From Hyphomicrobiales bacterium (GTDB lineage Bacteria > Pseudomonadota > Alphaproteobacteria > Rhizobiales > Xanthobacteraceae), in assembly GCA_003133345.1 (NCBI GenBank), contig PKXB01000107.1, positions 2,905 through 22,724 of the forward strand: 19,820 nt of DNA. Direction: 5' to 3'. The translations under genes were made by a program, and so were the position numbers. Of this stretch, positions 1 to 10,214 are shown one piece after another (within the stretch, counting starts at the first letter, position 1; the number at the start of each line of letters is the position of its first letter). The notes beneath the pieces were generated by a model, which worked only from the letters and a program-made list of their open reading frames with translations, was not told where the DNA came from and ran no database searches.

Positions 1-1
1 A

Positions 2-79
2 GACTGGCCGAAGAACGCTGATCCGGTTCATCTAGCCATATCGCCGTTGTTGATGGGCGAGGATAATAATGCTAGGTAA
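2..79 (+). CDS. Possible C-terminal tail of a gene cut by the window edge
   Basis: An open frame runs from base 2 to a TAA at 77-79 and reads 25 residues beginning DWPKNADPVHLA and ending GEDNNAR. It is open from the window edge, so it may be the end of a gene that begins outside the window. It would finish 37 bases before the FecR-domain gene on the same strand. The stretch is too short to assign to a family, and a 25-codon open frame can arise by chance in GC-rich DNA, so this is only a possibility. Confidence 0.25.
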   Translation, partial: DWPKNADPVHLAISPLLMGEDNNAR

Positions 80-116
80 ATCGGTATTAGGTTATGCCTC
101 AACCCCGGAGGGGAAG

Positions 117-752
117 ATGCGCGCGCGTGTCATCGCCGTGATTGTGGCCGGGCTAGCTTTAACAGCAACCAGCTTTATGCCCGGTCCTGCCGGGGCACAG
201 ACAGTGCCCGCAGTCCAGGCCGACACAGCAAAACCCATAGGAAAAGTCGTAACCGTCGCTGGTTCGGTCAACATCGAGCATGTGAATGCCGTGGTTGTGC
301 AGGCCAATGTCACCAGTCAACCCGAGCCGACGAAGGTTGGTGATCCTGTCTTTTTGGGCGATGTGGTGCAGACCGGAGCTGACGGCAAGATCAGCATAAC
401 CTTCAACGATGACACGGCGTTCAATTTGTCCAGCAACGCCCGCATGACCTTGAACGATTTCGTATACGACCCGAACGGAAAGTCCAACTCGACCCTCTTC
501 AATCTGACCAAAGGAACGTTCACTTTTGTCGCCGGCAAAGTAGCGAAAACCGGCGACATGAAGATCAACACTCCAGTCGCGACCATGGGCATACGAGGCA
601 CCACGCCGCACGTTGAGATTGCGGAAGATGGGTCCGCCAAATTTTCTACCCTTATTGAAGAAGGCAAAACTAAAGCTTTAGAAAAGCTCGCAGCGCCTGT
701 TGTGCAGAAACACGAACAAAAAACGAATATCGACATCTGTCGAGGGTGCTAG
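117..752 (+). CDS. Exported FecR-domain protein
   Basis: The product is about 211 residues. The ATG at 117 is preferred over the in-frame ATG at 69 because GGAGGGGAAG lies immediately upstream and because it starts a clear signal peptide (MRARVIAVIVAGLALTAT, cleavage probably after the AGAQ region near residue 28). The mature part has the layout of a FecR domain: a VVTVAGSV opening strand, a DPVFLGDVVQTGADGK segment, a hydrophobic-alternating beta region, and the characteristic TPVATMGIRGT motif at about residues 157-167. In alphaproteobacteria such stand-alone exported FecR-domain proteins are common and are not tied to a FecI/FecA iron system; neither is present here. The role is unknown; a periplasmic or surface structural or sensing role is inference. 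The C-terminus is short (ends DICRGC). An exported TPR gene follows on the same strand 129 bases later. Confidence 0.8.
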   Translation: MRARVIAVIVAGLALTATSFMPGPAGAQTVPAVQADTAKPIGKVVTVAGSVNIEHVNAVVVQANVTSQPEPTKVGDPVFLGDVVQTGADGKISITFNDDTAFNLSSNARMTLNDFVYDPNGKSNSTLFNLTKGTFTFVAGKVAKTGDMKINTPVATMGIRGTTPHVEIAEDGSAKFSTLIEEGKTKALEKLAAPVVQKHEQKTNIDICRGC

Positions 753-881
753 CACTGCCAGATTTGGCGCATGCCGTTCTTGGTATTAGCGGATCCGAAG
801 CGGCCATCTCGGGGCGAGTGCCCGCGCTTCCCAGGAAACAGCGGGCAGGCGCTTCTTAATTTCAATGCCGGGAAGCTTGAC

Positions 882-1766
882 ATGAAATTTAGTGCAAGAC
901 GGGGCATCGCCGACGGCGTGGCGGCTATGCTGATCTTGCTGTTTGTCGGGTCGGTGGCGCTGGCACAAGCAGCCCAAAAACCTAATCAAGCCCCAAAATC
1001 AAGTAGCGCTCTCAAGAATATCGATTTATGCAACGGGGTGAATCGCACGACGTCTCCTGAACCTCAAATTCTCGGTTGTACAACGCTTATCAATTCAGGC
1101 GACTTGACTACCAACGCCTTGGCTACCGCCTACAACAATCGCGGCGACGCCTATACCGCAAAGGGAAACTACGACCTCGCCCTTCTGGATTTCGAGCAGT
1201 CGCTCAAACATAATCCGACCTACGCCAAGCCGTTCAATAACCGCGCCGTGGTCAACTTGAAGAAGGGCGAATACGACCGAGCACTCGAAAATTTAAATCA
1301 AGCGATCAAGCTCGATCCCGACTACGCGGCGGCCTTTGCCAACCGTGCCGAGGCCTACCAGAAAAAAAACGAATTCGACCATGCGGCCCGCGACTATGAC
1401 GAGGCGCTTCGTCTGAAGCCAGATTTTAACGCCATATGGAACGGGCGCTGTTGGACGCGCGCCATCCTCGGTGAGTTGCAGGCCGCATTAGCGGACTGCA
1501 ACAAGGCACTTCAGTTTGAGCCGAACAATGCCTCGGCGTATGATTCGCGCGGGTTCACCTACCTGAAGATGGGCCAATTCGATTCGGCGATCGACGATTA
1601 TAATTCTGCGCTGCGTTTCGAGCCCAAATTGGCGAGCGCGCTCTATGGCCGCGGGCTTGCCAAGCGCAAGAAGAGCGATTCAAGTGGCGCCAATGCGGAT
1701 ATTGCAGCAGCAAAAACGATTCAAGCGAAAATTGGCGATGACTTCGCGCGCTATGGCGTGCAGTAA
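882..1766 (+). CDS. Exported tetratricopeptide-repeat (TPR) protein
   Basis: The product is about 294 residues from the ATG at 882. This start is preferred over the in-frame ATG at 771 because GGAAG sits six bases upstream and the new N-terminus is a good signal peptide (MKFSARRGIADGVAAMLILL, cleavage near ALAQA). Six consecutive 34-residue TPR units cover about residues 83-280, each with the expected small/aromatic pattern (for example AYNNRGDAYTAKGNYDLAL and the ALRLKPDF-type junctions). TPR arrays mediate protein-protein contacts, so this is probably a periplasmic scaffold or partner protein; no catalytic domain is visible. A Cys pair before the array (DLCNG and ILGCT) could form a disulfide. 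It is on the same strand as the FecR-domain gene and may be co-transcribed with it; FecR and TPR proteins acting together is inference. Confidence 0.85.
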   Translation: MKFSARRGIADGVAAMLILLFVGSVALAQAAQKPNQAPKSSSALKNIDLCNGVNRTTSPEPQILGCTTLINSGDLTTNALATAYNNRGDAYTAKGNYDLALLDFEQSLKHNPTYAKPFNNRAVVNLKKGEYDRALENLNQAIKLDPDYAAAFANRAEAYQKKNEFDHAARDYDEALRLKPDFNAIWNGRCWTRAILGELQAALADCNKALQFEPNNASAYDSRGFTYLKMGQFDSAIDDYNSALRFEPKLASALYGRGLAKRKKSDSSGANADIAAAKTIQAKIGDDFARYGVQ

Positions 1767-1849
1767 AGACGGCTCAGCGTAGAGCTGCAGATCACGGTAA
1801 AATTTACAAAGGCTCAATCCGCGAGCGACTTTCGTCCGTTATGAAAATA

Positions 1850-3094
1850 TTACTTAAGATGCACCACTTGCCAGCCAAGTTTCTGGAACTCATGCGAGGC
1901 CATCGGGGTAACCGCGCCGTTAGTCGCCAGAATCGGTTTGCGCACAACGGCGCCATCACGCGGTAGATCATTTGTTATAGCGGTTACCGCTCTTTCAGTG
2001 ATTGCCGTCCAAGCAATGTCGTCACAAGGAAACAACGCGACTACATTGCCAGCCCGATTCCGGTTGAGCGCAAAACCTCCGACGTTTATGAAGTCGGCTA
2101 TGCCACCAAGTTCACGGCCCCGTTCGGACAGAAGTTCGGCCCGGCGGCGCTCGAAAAATGCGACGCTACGAGAATTGGCCTCAGCCGCCCGATTAATAAA
2201 GGCCTGAGTATTTTCGGCATTCAGTCGCGCCAATGCCCTTGCGGTCAAGAGCAAGTCAGCGGGCGTAAAAGCCCTGTTGGTAACGAACCGGGCCACCGTG
2301 TCAGGGGACACATTGAGCTGCAGCAGCGTTGATTTAACCTCCTGCGCAATTTGCGCTGAGGTTTTGTCGCGAAGCGTGTCGCTCGCGGATTGGACGCTCG
2401 ATACCGAGGAAACGGCTATTACGGCCACCCCGCCAGGAATGACTGCCAAGGCCGCCTTAACCGAAAGACCTCCGGCCGCGGTAGCGCTCGCGACGTCCGT
2501 CAGCTTTTGGGCCAAGGGCGGGAAATTCGTATAGGGGTCCACGCCAAGGCTCACCGCGAGCTCACGGCGCGCATCGTCGACACCCAATAGGCTATCAGCT
2601 GTCGTTGCGCGATCTGCCTTCGGGTCCGCAAGACTTGCGGTCGCGCGGTCAAACATATTGGCGACACCCGAGAGGGAGTCCCCTACTGTACCCACCGGGT
2701 TGACGATGAGATTGGCGCCGTAACGGATTGGTGCAGTTGCCGAACGTCCGAGCGATTTCGCAAAAGTACCAGATTGCGAAATCTTCTCGAGCGCATCGAG
2801 TGCTGTAAGTTCCTGGATAAATACTTTTGTGAGTTCGACACCGTCTACTTGGAATTTACCGTATTTAGTGTCGACTACAAAAATGAGCATATTTCCATCG
2901 CTGCGCACTCTTGCGGCGACGTGATAGTTATTCCCCTCGGTAAGCGCGCCAAGATAAGTCGCCGCACTTCGTTCCTGAGGTATTTCATAGGCTGCCAAAG
3001 GAGCCAATGCGCTGCCGGCACCTAAGCAACCCAGCGCAACAGCGACTTGGATGCTTATTCGCGTCCTGGCCTTCCTAGTCAGAATGACAGGCAT
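1850..3094 (-). CDS. Exported protein of unknown family
   Basis: The product is about 414 residues from the ATG at 3094, chosen over a further-upstream in-frame start (3166) because it begins a signal peptide (basic MPVILTRKARTRIS, then the hydrophobic VAVALGCLGAGSALA). A weak GGGGAATG lies 11 bases ahead of it. I do not recognise the family. Visible features are an N-terminal small beta region (MLIFVVDTKYGKFQVDG), a helical middle, a glycine/alanine/valine-rich hydrophobic stretch around residues 215-240 (GGVAVIAVSSVSSV) that could be membrane-active or a membrane segment, and a charged helical C-terminal third rich in Arg and Glu (FFERRRAELLSERGRELGG). Single-copy gene, convergent with the TPR gene (83 bases between stops). 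No function is proposed. Confidence 0.7.
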   Translation of the reverse strand: MPVILTRKARTRISIQVAVALGCLGAGSALAPLAAYEIPQERSAATYLGALTEGNNYHVAARVRSDGNMLIFVVDTKYGKFQVDGVELTKVFIQELTALDALEKISQSGTFAKSLGRSATAPIRYGANLIVNPVGTVGDSLSGVANMFDRATASLADPKADRATTADSLLGVDDARRELAVSLGVDPYTNFPPLAQKLTDVASATAAGGLSVKAALAVIPGGVAVIAVSSVSSVQSASDTLRDKTSAQIAQEVKSTLLQLNVSPDTVARFVTNRAFTPADLLLTARALARLNAENTQAFINRAAEANSRSVAFFERRRAELLSERGRELGGIADFINVGGFALNRNRAGNVVALFPCDDIAWTAITERAVTAITNDLPRDGAVVRKPILATNGAVTPMASHEFQKLGWQVVHLK

Positions 3095-3665
3095 ATGTCG
3101 ACATTCCCCAGACAAACCCCGGAACGGCGTGGACGATAACAGACGGTGGGGTAACCAGGAAGCCATAGGCGGGCTGGACTCGATGGCAATGACAGGCTCG
3201 CGGCGGATTGTACCTCGGGCACGATATCCGCACCGCTCGCAGCCCAGACGCGGCGCGATGGCGGCACCGGAACATCATCGAATTAGCTATTCACGTCTTA
3301 AATGGTACGGTGTGCTGCCTCGCTCGGGAGCGGCACACAGCGATGGTGCGCGCGCCATTGGCTAATTTGACATTAACCTTTCGTTAACCTTAAGAGTTAA
3401 ACGGCATTTAAGATTCTTACCAATTTGTTAACTTAAATGTTGAGGTGCGTGGAGGACATCGGGCGGGCAACAATTTGCGCGAGATATGGCCGTGGATCAT
3501 GGCCCTTGCTTGCTGATCGACCAGCGGCGCAACCGCAGAGTTCCGCGGTAACGCTTCCACCGGCTTACTCGTCCTGACTCATCGGCGGTCTGCTGAATAT
3601 TCCGGCCCGAAAAGGGCCTTGCACAAGCATTCGGCACGCTTTTACATCGACGAAGGAGCGGTATT
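3095..3665. other. Intergenic region upstream of the MCE operon
   Basis: These 571 bases separate the divergent exported-protein gene (-) and the lipid transporter operon (+). Frames through it lack starts with ribosome sites and credible protein sequence. Its centre (about 3360-3440) is strikingly AT-rich and contains six TTAA tetramers, including two TTAA-N7-TTAA arrangements described separately. The last 20 bases hold AAGGAG, seven bases before the GTG start at 3666. Confidence 0.6.
3373..3411. promoter_or_regulatory. Two tandem CtrA-like boxes
   Basis: TTAA at 3373-3376 is followed by seven bases and TTAAC at 3384-3388, which matches the CtrA consensus TTAA-N7-TTAAC exactly. A second TTAA-N7-TTAA spans 3397-3411. 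CtrA is the alphaproteobacterial cell-cycle and envelope master regulator. The sites lie about 255 bases before the MlaE start and about 280 bases before the minus-strand exported-protein start, so either or both could be controlled. AT-rich spacers can produce such motifs by chance; binding is inference. Confidence 0.4.
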
Positions 3666-4802
3666 GTGACGGCAGGGACCTTGATCAGCGGCCAATCACG
3701 CGGCGATGGCCTCGATCTTGCCGCAGCCGGATCGTGGACGGCCGAGCACGCGGGCACGCTTGAGCCGCAGGTCGATGCCGTGACCCGCACCAATTCGCAA
3801 GTGCGCAGAGTCGCCATCGACGTGGCGCGGATCGACCGGCTGGACACCTTCGGCGCCTGGCTTCTGGAACGCGCGATGCGCACCTGGACCAGTCAGGGAT
3901 GCGAGACCAGACTGATCGGCCTGCGCGACGACTATCGCGGTCTGTTCGAAAAGGTCCATGCCGGGACCCACAAGCTGACGCCCGAGCCGCCAAAGCAGAA
4001 CTCCATCATCGCAACCTTGGAGAGCGTCGGCCGGAACATGGCGGGAGCTGGCGGCGACTTTGTCATGCTGGCGCAGATGATCGGGGCGCTGATGGTCGCG
4101 GCTAAGCGGGTGGCGTTGCGCCCGTGGACCTTCCGCCTCACATCGATGATCAACCATCTCGAGCGCGTGTGCTGGCATGCGGTGCCGATCATTCTGCTGA
4201 TTACCGTTCTAATCGGCGCCATCCTCGCCCAGCAGGGCATCTTCCATTTCCGCAAATTCGGCGCCGACATCTACGTCATCGATATGGTTGGCGTGCTGGT
4301 GCTACGCGAAGTCGGCGTTCTGATTGTCTGCATCATGGTGGCCGGCCGTTCCGGCAGCTCCTACACCGCCGAGCTCGGCGCGATGAAAATGCGCGAGGAG
4401 GTCGATGCCTTGCGCACGATGGGTTTCGACCCCGTCGAAGTGCTGATTCTCCCGCGCATCGTCGCGCTCGTTATTGCGGTGCCGGTCCTAACCTTTCTCG
4501 GCTCGATGGCCGCGCTTTATGGAGGCGGCGTGGTGGCCTGGGCCTACGGGGGCATCGAGCCGCCGGTATTTCTGTCGCGGCTGCAAGAAGCGATCACGGT
4601 CGAGACGTTCGAAGTCGGGATCCTCAAGGCTCCGTTCATGGCTCTGGTCATCGGCGTTGTCGCCTGTGTCGAAGGGCTACAGGTGCAAGGCAGCGCCGAA
4701 TCGCTTGGCGAGCAGACAACCAATTCGGTGGTCAAGTCGATCTTCCTCGTCATCGTGCTCGACGGCATGTTCGCCATGTTCTTCGCTTCGATCGGAATGT
4801 AG
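3666..4802 (+). CDS. mlaE: MCE/Mla-type lipid ABC transporter permease with N-terminal STAS domain (MlaB-MlaE fusion)
   Basis: The product is 378 residues from a GTG at 3666 with AAGGAG seven bases upstream. Residues about 8-100 resemble an MlaB-like STAS domain (DVARIDRLDTFGAWLLERA is the typical STAS helix and loop). Residues about 125-375 are the MlaE permease, with several membrane segments and the family motif EEVDALRTMGFDP near residues 243-256, the coupling element that contacts the ATPase. In the Mla system the permease, an ATPase, an MCE protein and a STAS protein form an inner-membrane complex that moves phospholipid between the membranes; related systems take up other lipids. The separate MlaB of enterobacteria is here fused to the permease, as is usual in this group of bacteria. 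The next gene starts three bases after the stop. Confidence 0.92.
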   Translation: MTAGTLISGQSRGDGLDLAAAGSWTAEHAGTLEPQVDAVTRTNSQVRRVAIDVARIDRLDTFGAWLLERAMRTWTSQGCETRLIGLRDDYRGLFEKVHAGTHKLTPEPPKQNSIIATLESVGRNMAGAGGDFVMLAQMIGALMVAAKRVALRPWTFRLTSMINHLERVCWHAVPIILLITVLIGAILAQQGIFHFRKFGADIYVIDMVGVLVLREVGVLIVCIMVAGRSGSSYTAELGAMKMREEVDALRTMGFDPVEVLILPRIVALVIAVPVLTFLGSMAALYGGGVVAWAYGGIEPPVFLSRLQEAITVETFEVGILKAPFMALVIGVVACVEGLQVQGSAESLGEQTTNSVVKSIFLVIVLDGMFAMFFASIGM

Positions 4803-4805
4803 CCG

Positions 4806-5591
4806 ATGGCAAACGCTCCGGCAGAAACCGTCATCCGCGTGCGCGATCTGGTTGTCGACCTGAAGGCGCATCGGGTTCTCAACGGGGTCAATCTTGACGT
4901 GTATCACGGCGAGATCCTCGGCTTCGTCGGCGCCTCTGGCGCGGGCAAGTCGGTCTTGTTGCGCACGATCATCGGATTGCTGCCAAAGCGGCAGGGACGC
5001 ATCGAAGTGCTCGATGTCGACCTCGATCAGGCTGATGAGGATCAAAGGCAGGGGATCGAGCGGCGCTGGGGCATCCTCTTTCAGCAAGGTGCGTTGTTCT
5101 CCTCGCTGACCGCCGGCCAAAACGTCGAATTTCCGATCCACGAATATCTCGATCTTTCGGATCGCCTCATGACCGAGATGGCGATCACCAAGCTGGAAAT
5201 GGTCGGCCTGAAGCCGGACGTCTATCGGAAATATCCGTCGGAGTTGTCAGGCGGCATGATCAAGCGCGTCGCGCTCGCCCGGGCGCTGGCGCTCGATCCC
5301 GAGATTTTGTTCCTGGACGAACCCACTTCCGGCCTCGACCCGATCAGTGCCGGCGACTTCGACCAGCTCATTTTGACGCTGCAACGAACGTCGAATATGG
5401 CGGTTTTCATGGTGACACACGATCTCGACAGCCTACATACGATCTGCGACCGGATCGCGGTGCTGAGCGAGGGCAAGATCGGCGAAGCGGGCACGATGAC
5501 GACGATGCTGGCCTCGCAGCACCCGTGGCTGCGGGCCTATTTCCACGGCGCGCGGGGGCGCGCCGGCCGGCAAGCTGTGGTAGAAAGTTAA
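4806..5591 (+). CDS. mlaF: MCE/Mla-type lipid ABC transporter ATP-binding protein
   Basis: The product is 261 residues. All nucleotide-binding motifs are present: Walker A GASGAGKS at 42-49, Q-loop Q93-Q94, signature LSGG at 147-150 followed by MIKRVALARAL, Walker B with catalytic D171-E172 (ILFLDEPTSGLDP) and H-loop H205. LSGGMIKR and the domain size are typical of the MlaF subfamily, which energises phospholipid movement through the MlaE permease. It starts three bases after the mlaE stop and lies 15 bases before mlaD, so the three genes are one operon. Nothing is missing or degraded. Confidence 0.94.
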   Translation: MANAPAETVIRVRDLVVDLKAHRVLNGVNLDVYHGEILGFVGASGAGKSVLLRTIIGLLPKRQGRIEVLDVDLDQADEDQRQGIERRWGILFQQGALFSSLTAGQNVEFPIHEYLDLSDRLMTEMAITKLEMVGLKPDVYRKYPSELSGGMIKRVALARALALDPEILFLDEPTSGLDPISAGDFDQLILTLQRTSNMAVFMVTHDLDSLHTICDRIAVLSEGKIGEAGTMTTMLASQHPWLRAYFHGARGRAGRQAVVES

Positions 5592-5606
5592 CAGCGGAGT
5601 TGAGTG

Positions 5607-6404
5607 ATGGAGCGCAAGGCGAATTACGTCCTGATCGGGTTGTTCACGTTCGCCGTCGTCGCTGGCGCGTTCGGCTTCGTGTTCTGGATCCATCATACGG
5701 CCGGCAAGAAACAGAGCGTGATTTACCGCGTGATGTTCGACACTTCGGTGTCCGGGCTGCGCCGCGGGGCACCGGTGCTGTTCAACGGCATTCGCGTCGG
5801 TGAGGTGACCGATCTCCAACTCACCCCCGACAAACCGTCACAGGTTACGGCCACGCTGCAAGTCAACAAGGCGACACCGATTCGCTCGGACACGCGCGTC
5901 GGCCTGGAATTCGCCGGCTTGACCGGCGTCGCGTCGGTGTCGCTCAAAGGCGTCTCGGCAACGACTCCGCTCATAGAACGAGAGGAGGGCGAGCCGCCCA
6001 CCTTGAAGGCCGACCTGGGTGCCAGCCAGGATTTGATGCAGGCCGTCCACGATGCATTGAACAATGCCAACGCGGTCATCGCCGAAAATCGGGAGGCGCT
6101 GCATAAGGCGATTCAGGACTTGGCTGTTTTCACCAGTGCCCTGGCGCGCAATGCCGACAGCATCGACGACGTCGTGAACAACACCAAGCAGGCAACCGCA
6201 TCGATCCGCGATCTCGCCGACCACCTCGACAAGCGCACCGACGATGTCGCCACGGGCATCAACAAGTTGACGGAGACTGCGACCAAGCAAATCAATGTCG
6301 TCGGGGGCGACGCGCACCGCGCTATAATCAATATCGACAAGGCGGTGACGGATCTGGCGAAAAACCCGCAACGCATCCTGTTCGGCGGTGGCGGCACCAA
6401 ATAG
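5607..6404 (+). CDS. mlaD: MCE-domain substrate-binding protein of the lipid transporter
   Basis: The product is about 265 residues. The ATG at 5607 is preferred to the GTG at 5604 because GGAG lies seven bases upstream. An N-terminal membrane anchor (residues about 8-28, LIGLFTFAVVAGAFGFVFWI) precedes one MCE domain at about 38-115 with the family features VSGLRRGAPVLFNGIRVGEV and GLTGVASVSLKG. The C-terminal half is long and helical/coiled (about 140-255). MCE proteins form a hexameric periplasmic ring that carries lipid from or to the MlaEF machine. No MlaC-like periplasmic carrier or ABC-type auxiliary lipoprotein gene follows, unlike many such operons; the next gene is a potassium channel. 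Confidence 0.92.
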   Translation: MERKANYVLIGLFTFAVVAGAFGFVFWIHHTAGKKQSVIYRVMFDTSVSGLRRGAPVLFNGIRVGEVTDLQLTPDKPSQVTATLQVNKATPIRSDTRVGLEFAGLTGVASVSLKGVSATTPLIEREEGEPPTLKADLGASQDLMQAVHDALNNANAVIAENREALHKAIQDLAVFTSALARNADSIDDVVNNTKQATASIRDLADHLDKRTDDVATGINKLTETATKQINVVGGDAHRAIINIDKAVTDLAKNPQRILFGGGGTK

Positions 6405-6509
6405 CAGAAATTCGCGGGCGCTGGTGGCGCGGCCCGTTGCGCAGATTGCCGTGACAAGATCACCACCGGGGAGCGCAAATGCCGATTGGGCCAACTTCAA
6501 CTGTTCGTC

Positions 6510-7643
6510 ATGCCACAGCACCGCATTGAAAATGTGTCTTCCGGATTCTGGCTATTTATTGAAAGCCGCGGTTATCGGGTTTTGCAATATTGCGTTCTGG
6601 CGGCCGGGCTTGTGGCGATGTCTGCGGCAACCGTCCCCGACGTTCGCCCCGAGCTGCGGGCCTGGCTGACAGTCGGCCTTTGGTGTTGCCTCGGATTTTT
6701 CACCTTTGAGCTGGCGGTTAGGGTCTGGACCAGATCAGTTTCAGAACGCGGTCCGCGTTACCTGCTCGCCGCCGCTGGCGCGATTGATGCAATGGCGGTG
6801 CTGCCGATTCCGATCGCTTTGCTTGTCGGAGTTCCGGCCGAAACCGCCTGGTTGCTGGCGTCGCTATGGCTGCTCAAGCTCACAACCTCCGTCCCCGGAT
6901 TGGCCCTGCTCGGGCGCGTCATTTCGTTGGAATCAAGATCACTGGCGAGCGTGTTCGCCATCTTTTTGATTGTTTTGCTGCTGGCTGCCGTGGCGCTTTA
7001 TGTGCTCGAGCGCGCGGCTCAGCCGGAGCAGTTCGGCAGCTTGCCCCTATCGCTTTGGTGGTCAGTAACGACGCTGACTACCACCGGCTACGGCGATGCG
7101 GTTCCGGAATCATTCCTTGGTCGTGTGATCGCAGGCATGGTGATGATCTGCGGGCTCGGTGTGTTCGGACTGTTGACCGGCATTTTAGCCACCGGCTTTG
7201 CGGCCGAGCATCGGCGCCGCGATTTCATCCGCACCTGGGATCTCGTGACGCGCGTGCCGTTTTTCCGCGATCTCTATCCTGCCGCGATCGTCGAACTCAC
7301 GCGCATGCTACGAAGGCTTGACGTGGCGGAGCGAACGGTTGTGGTACGGCGCGGGCGGCCTGGCGATTGTATGTATTTCATCGCTTCCGGCGAGGTCGAG
7401 GTGAAGCTGGAGCCGCGGCCCGTTCGCCTCGGCCCAGGATCTTTCTTTGGCGAAATGGCGTTGCTCGAACGGGGCCCACGCACGGCAACCGTTGTGACGA
7501 CGGCACCCACCACGTTGCTGATTCTGGACGTTTCTGACTTCCACGCTTTTACGGCGCTTCATCCAGATCTTGCGCAGACAGTTGAAACGGAGGCCAAGCG
7601 CCGTGCGAGCGATAGCAAGCGCAAAGTATCCAAAGAACAGTGA
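6510..7643 (+). CDS. Cyclic-nucleotide-gated potassium channel, MloK1-like
   Basis: The product is about 377 residues from the ATG at 6510; a TTG at 6486, in frame and 12 bases after GGGGAG, is an alternative start. Six transmembrane segments are followed by a pore with the potassium selectivity filter TTTGYGD at residues 190-196 and a C-terminal cyclic-nucleotide-binding domain (about 245-360). The phosphate-binding cassette FFGEMALLERGPRTAT is intact, with R324 at the position of the ligand-binding arginine of MloK1 of Mesorhizobium loti. By my memory of MloK1, similarity runs end to end (VLYERAAQPEQFGSLP-like pore turret, ILATGFAAEHRRRDFIRTW linker). It should be an inner-membrane, cAMP-opened potassium channel with a rudimentary voltage sensor. 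It lies 105 bases downstream of mlaD on the same strand, and a shared function is not implied. Confidence 0.9.
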   Translation: MPQHRIENVSSGFWLFIESRGYRVLQYCVLAAGLVAMSAATVPDVRPELRAWLTVGLWCCLGFFTFELAVRVWTRSVSERGPRYLLAAAGAIDAMAVLPIPIALLVGVPAETAWLLASLWLLKLTTSVPGLALLGRVISLESRSLASVFAIFLIVLLLAAVALYVLERAAQPEQFGSLPLSLWWSVTTLTTTGYGDAVPESFLGRVIAGMVMICGLGVFGLLTGILATGFAAEHRRRDFIRTWDLVTRVPFFRDLYPAAIVELTRMLRRLDVAERTVVVRRGRPGDCMYFIASGEVEVKLEPRPVRLGPGSFFGEMALLERGPRTATVVTTAPTTLLILDVSDFHAFTALHPDLAQTVETEAKRRASDSKRKVSKEQ

Positions 7644-7726
7644 CCAACTGGTCGGCCGCCCGCGCCACTGACAATGAATCCGTTCCTACCACTGCGAATA
7701 GGACGGCCTAGTCCCCCGCTATCTCG

Positions 7727-7930
7727 CTATTTTTTGAATGTGTGGCCATTCGCTTCGTATTGCTTGCCGATGGCATTTAGTACGCCGCCACCAGCCGGAT
7801 TCACATGACAATACTCGCAAGCCTTGTACTTTTTTTGGGAGTACGTCGACAGCGCCGTAGCGGATTGAGGAGCAACCGCCAATCCTGCGAGCAATACGAC
7901 GGCCGCCAGTGCGCCTGATCCGGCAATCAA
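7727..7930 (-). CDS. Small exported CxxCH (heme-binding) protein
   Basis: The reading frame encodes about 67 residues. A hydrophobic signal-like N-terminus (ALAAVVLLAGLAVAPQSATA) is followed by ACEYCHVNPAGGG, one CxxCH heme c attachment motif, and a short C-terminal tail ending HTFKK. This looks like the very small monoheme or truncated cytochrome-like proteins seen in Bradyrhizobium and relatives, where heme would be attached in the periplasm. The frame has no ATG: TTG at 7928-7930 is the first conventional start, while the codon at the natural N-terminus position (ATC at 7946-7948, reading EKARPLIAG after it, with AGGG four bases upstream) is not a normal start. It may be a recently damaged gene or use an unusual start. 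Function is not known. Confidence 0.55.
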   Translation of the reverse strand: MIAGSGALAAVVLLAGLAVAPQSATALSTYSQKKYKACEYCHVNPAGGGVLNAIGKQYEANGHTFKK

Positions 7931-8092
7931 GGGGCGAGCTTTTTCGATGGTGCCCTAATTTGATTTTTTGCAAGGAAAAGCCGTTGACTATATTGCCGAG
8001 CATCGCGCCGGCTGGGCTAAGCTGGATCAACGCGAGCCCCGACGACTATACGGGCGCGATTGAAGTCGCCAGGTAGCGCCGCCTTATTGAAA

Positions 8093-9979
<1,887 letters not shown>

Positions 9980-10214
9980 CTGATGCTCCAATGCAGCTCG
10001 CAACCCCGCGAGCGACAATCAATACGGCTCATTATGTGCTTTTTAATTACGGCGCCGCAAGCGTACCGGCGCGCGCTGCAACAAATGGACTTCACTCCCG
10101 GTACGACAGGCCGCGGGGGACGCGAATCCACCGGCGCAAAAACACTTATTGCAGCTTTGGCGCGCAACGATAACACGCCTGGATCTGTCACCCACTTCTC
10201 AGTACGCCGGGAGA

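Noticed and set aside
117..752. FecR-domain gene as part of an iron-siderophore (FecI/FecR/FecA) system
   Set aside because: No sigma factor or TonB-dependent receptor is beside it; it has a signal peptide rather than the cytoplasmic N-terminus of FecR regulators.
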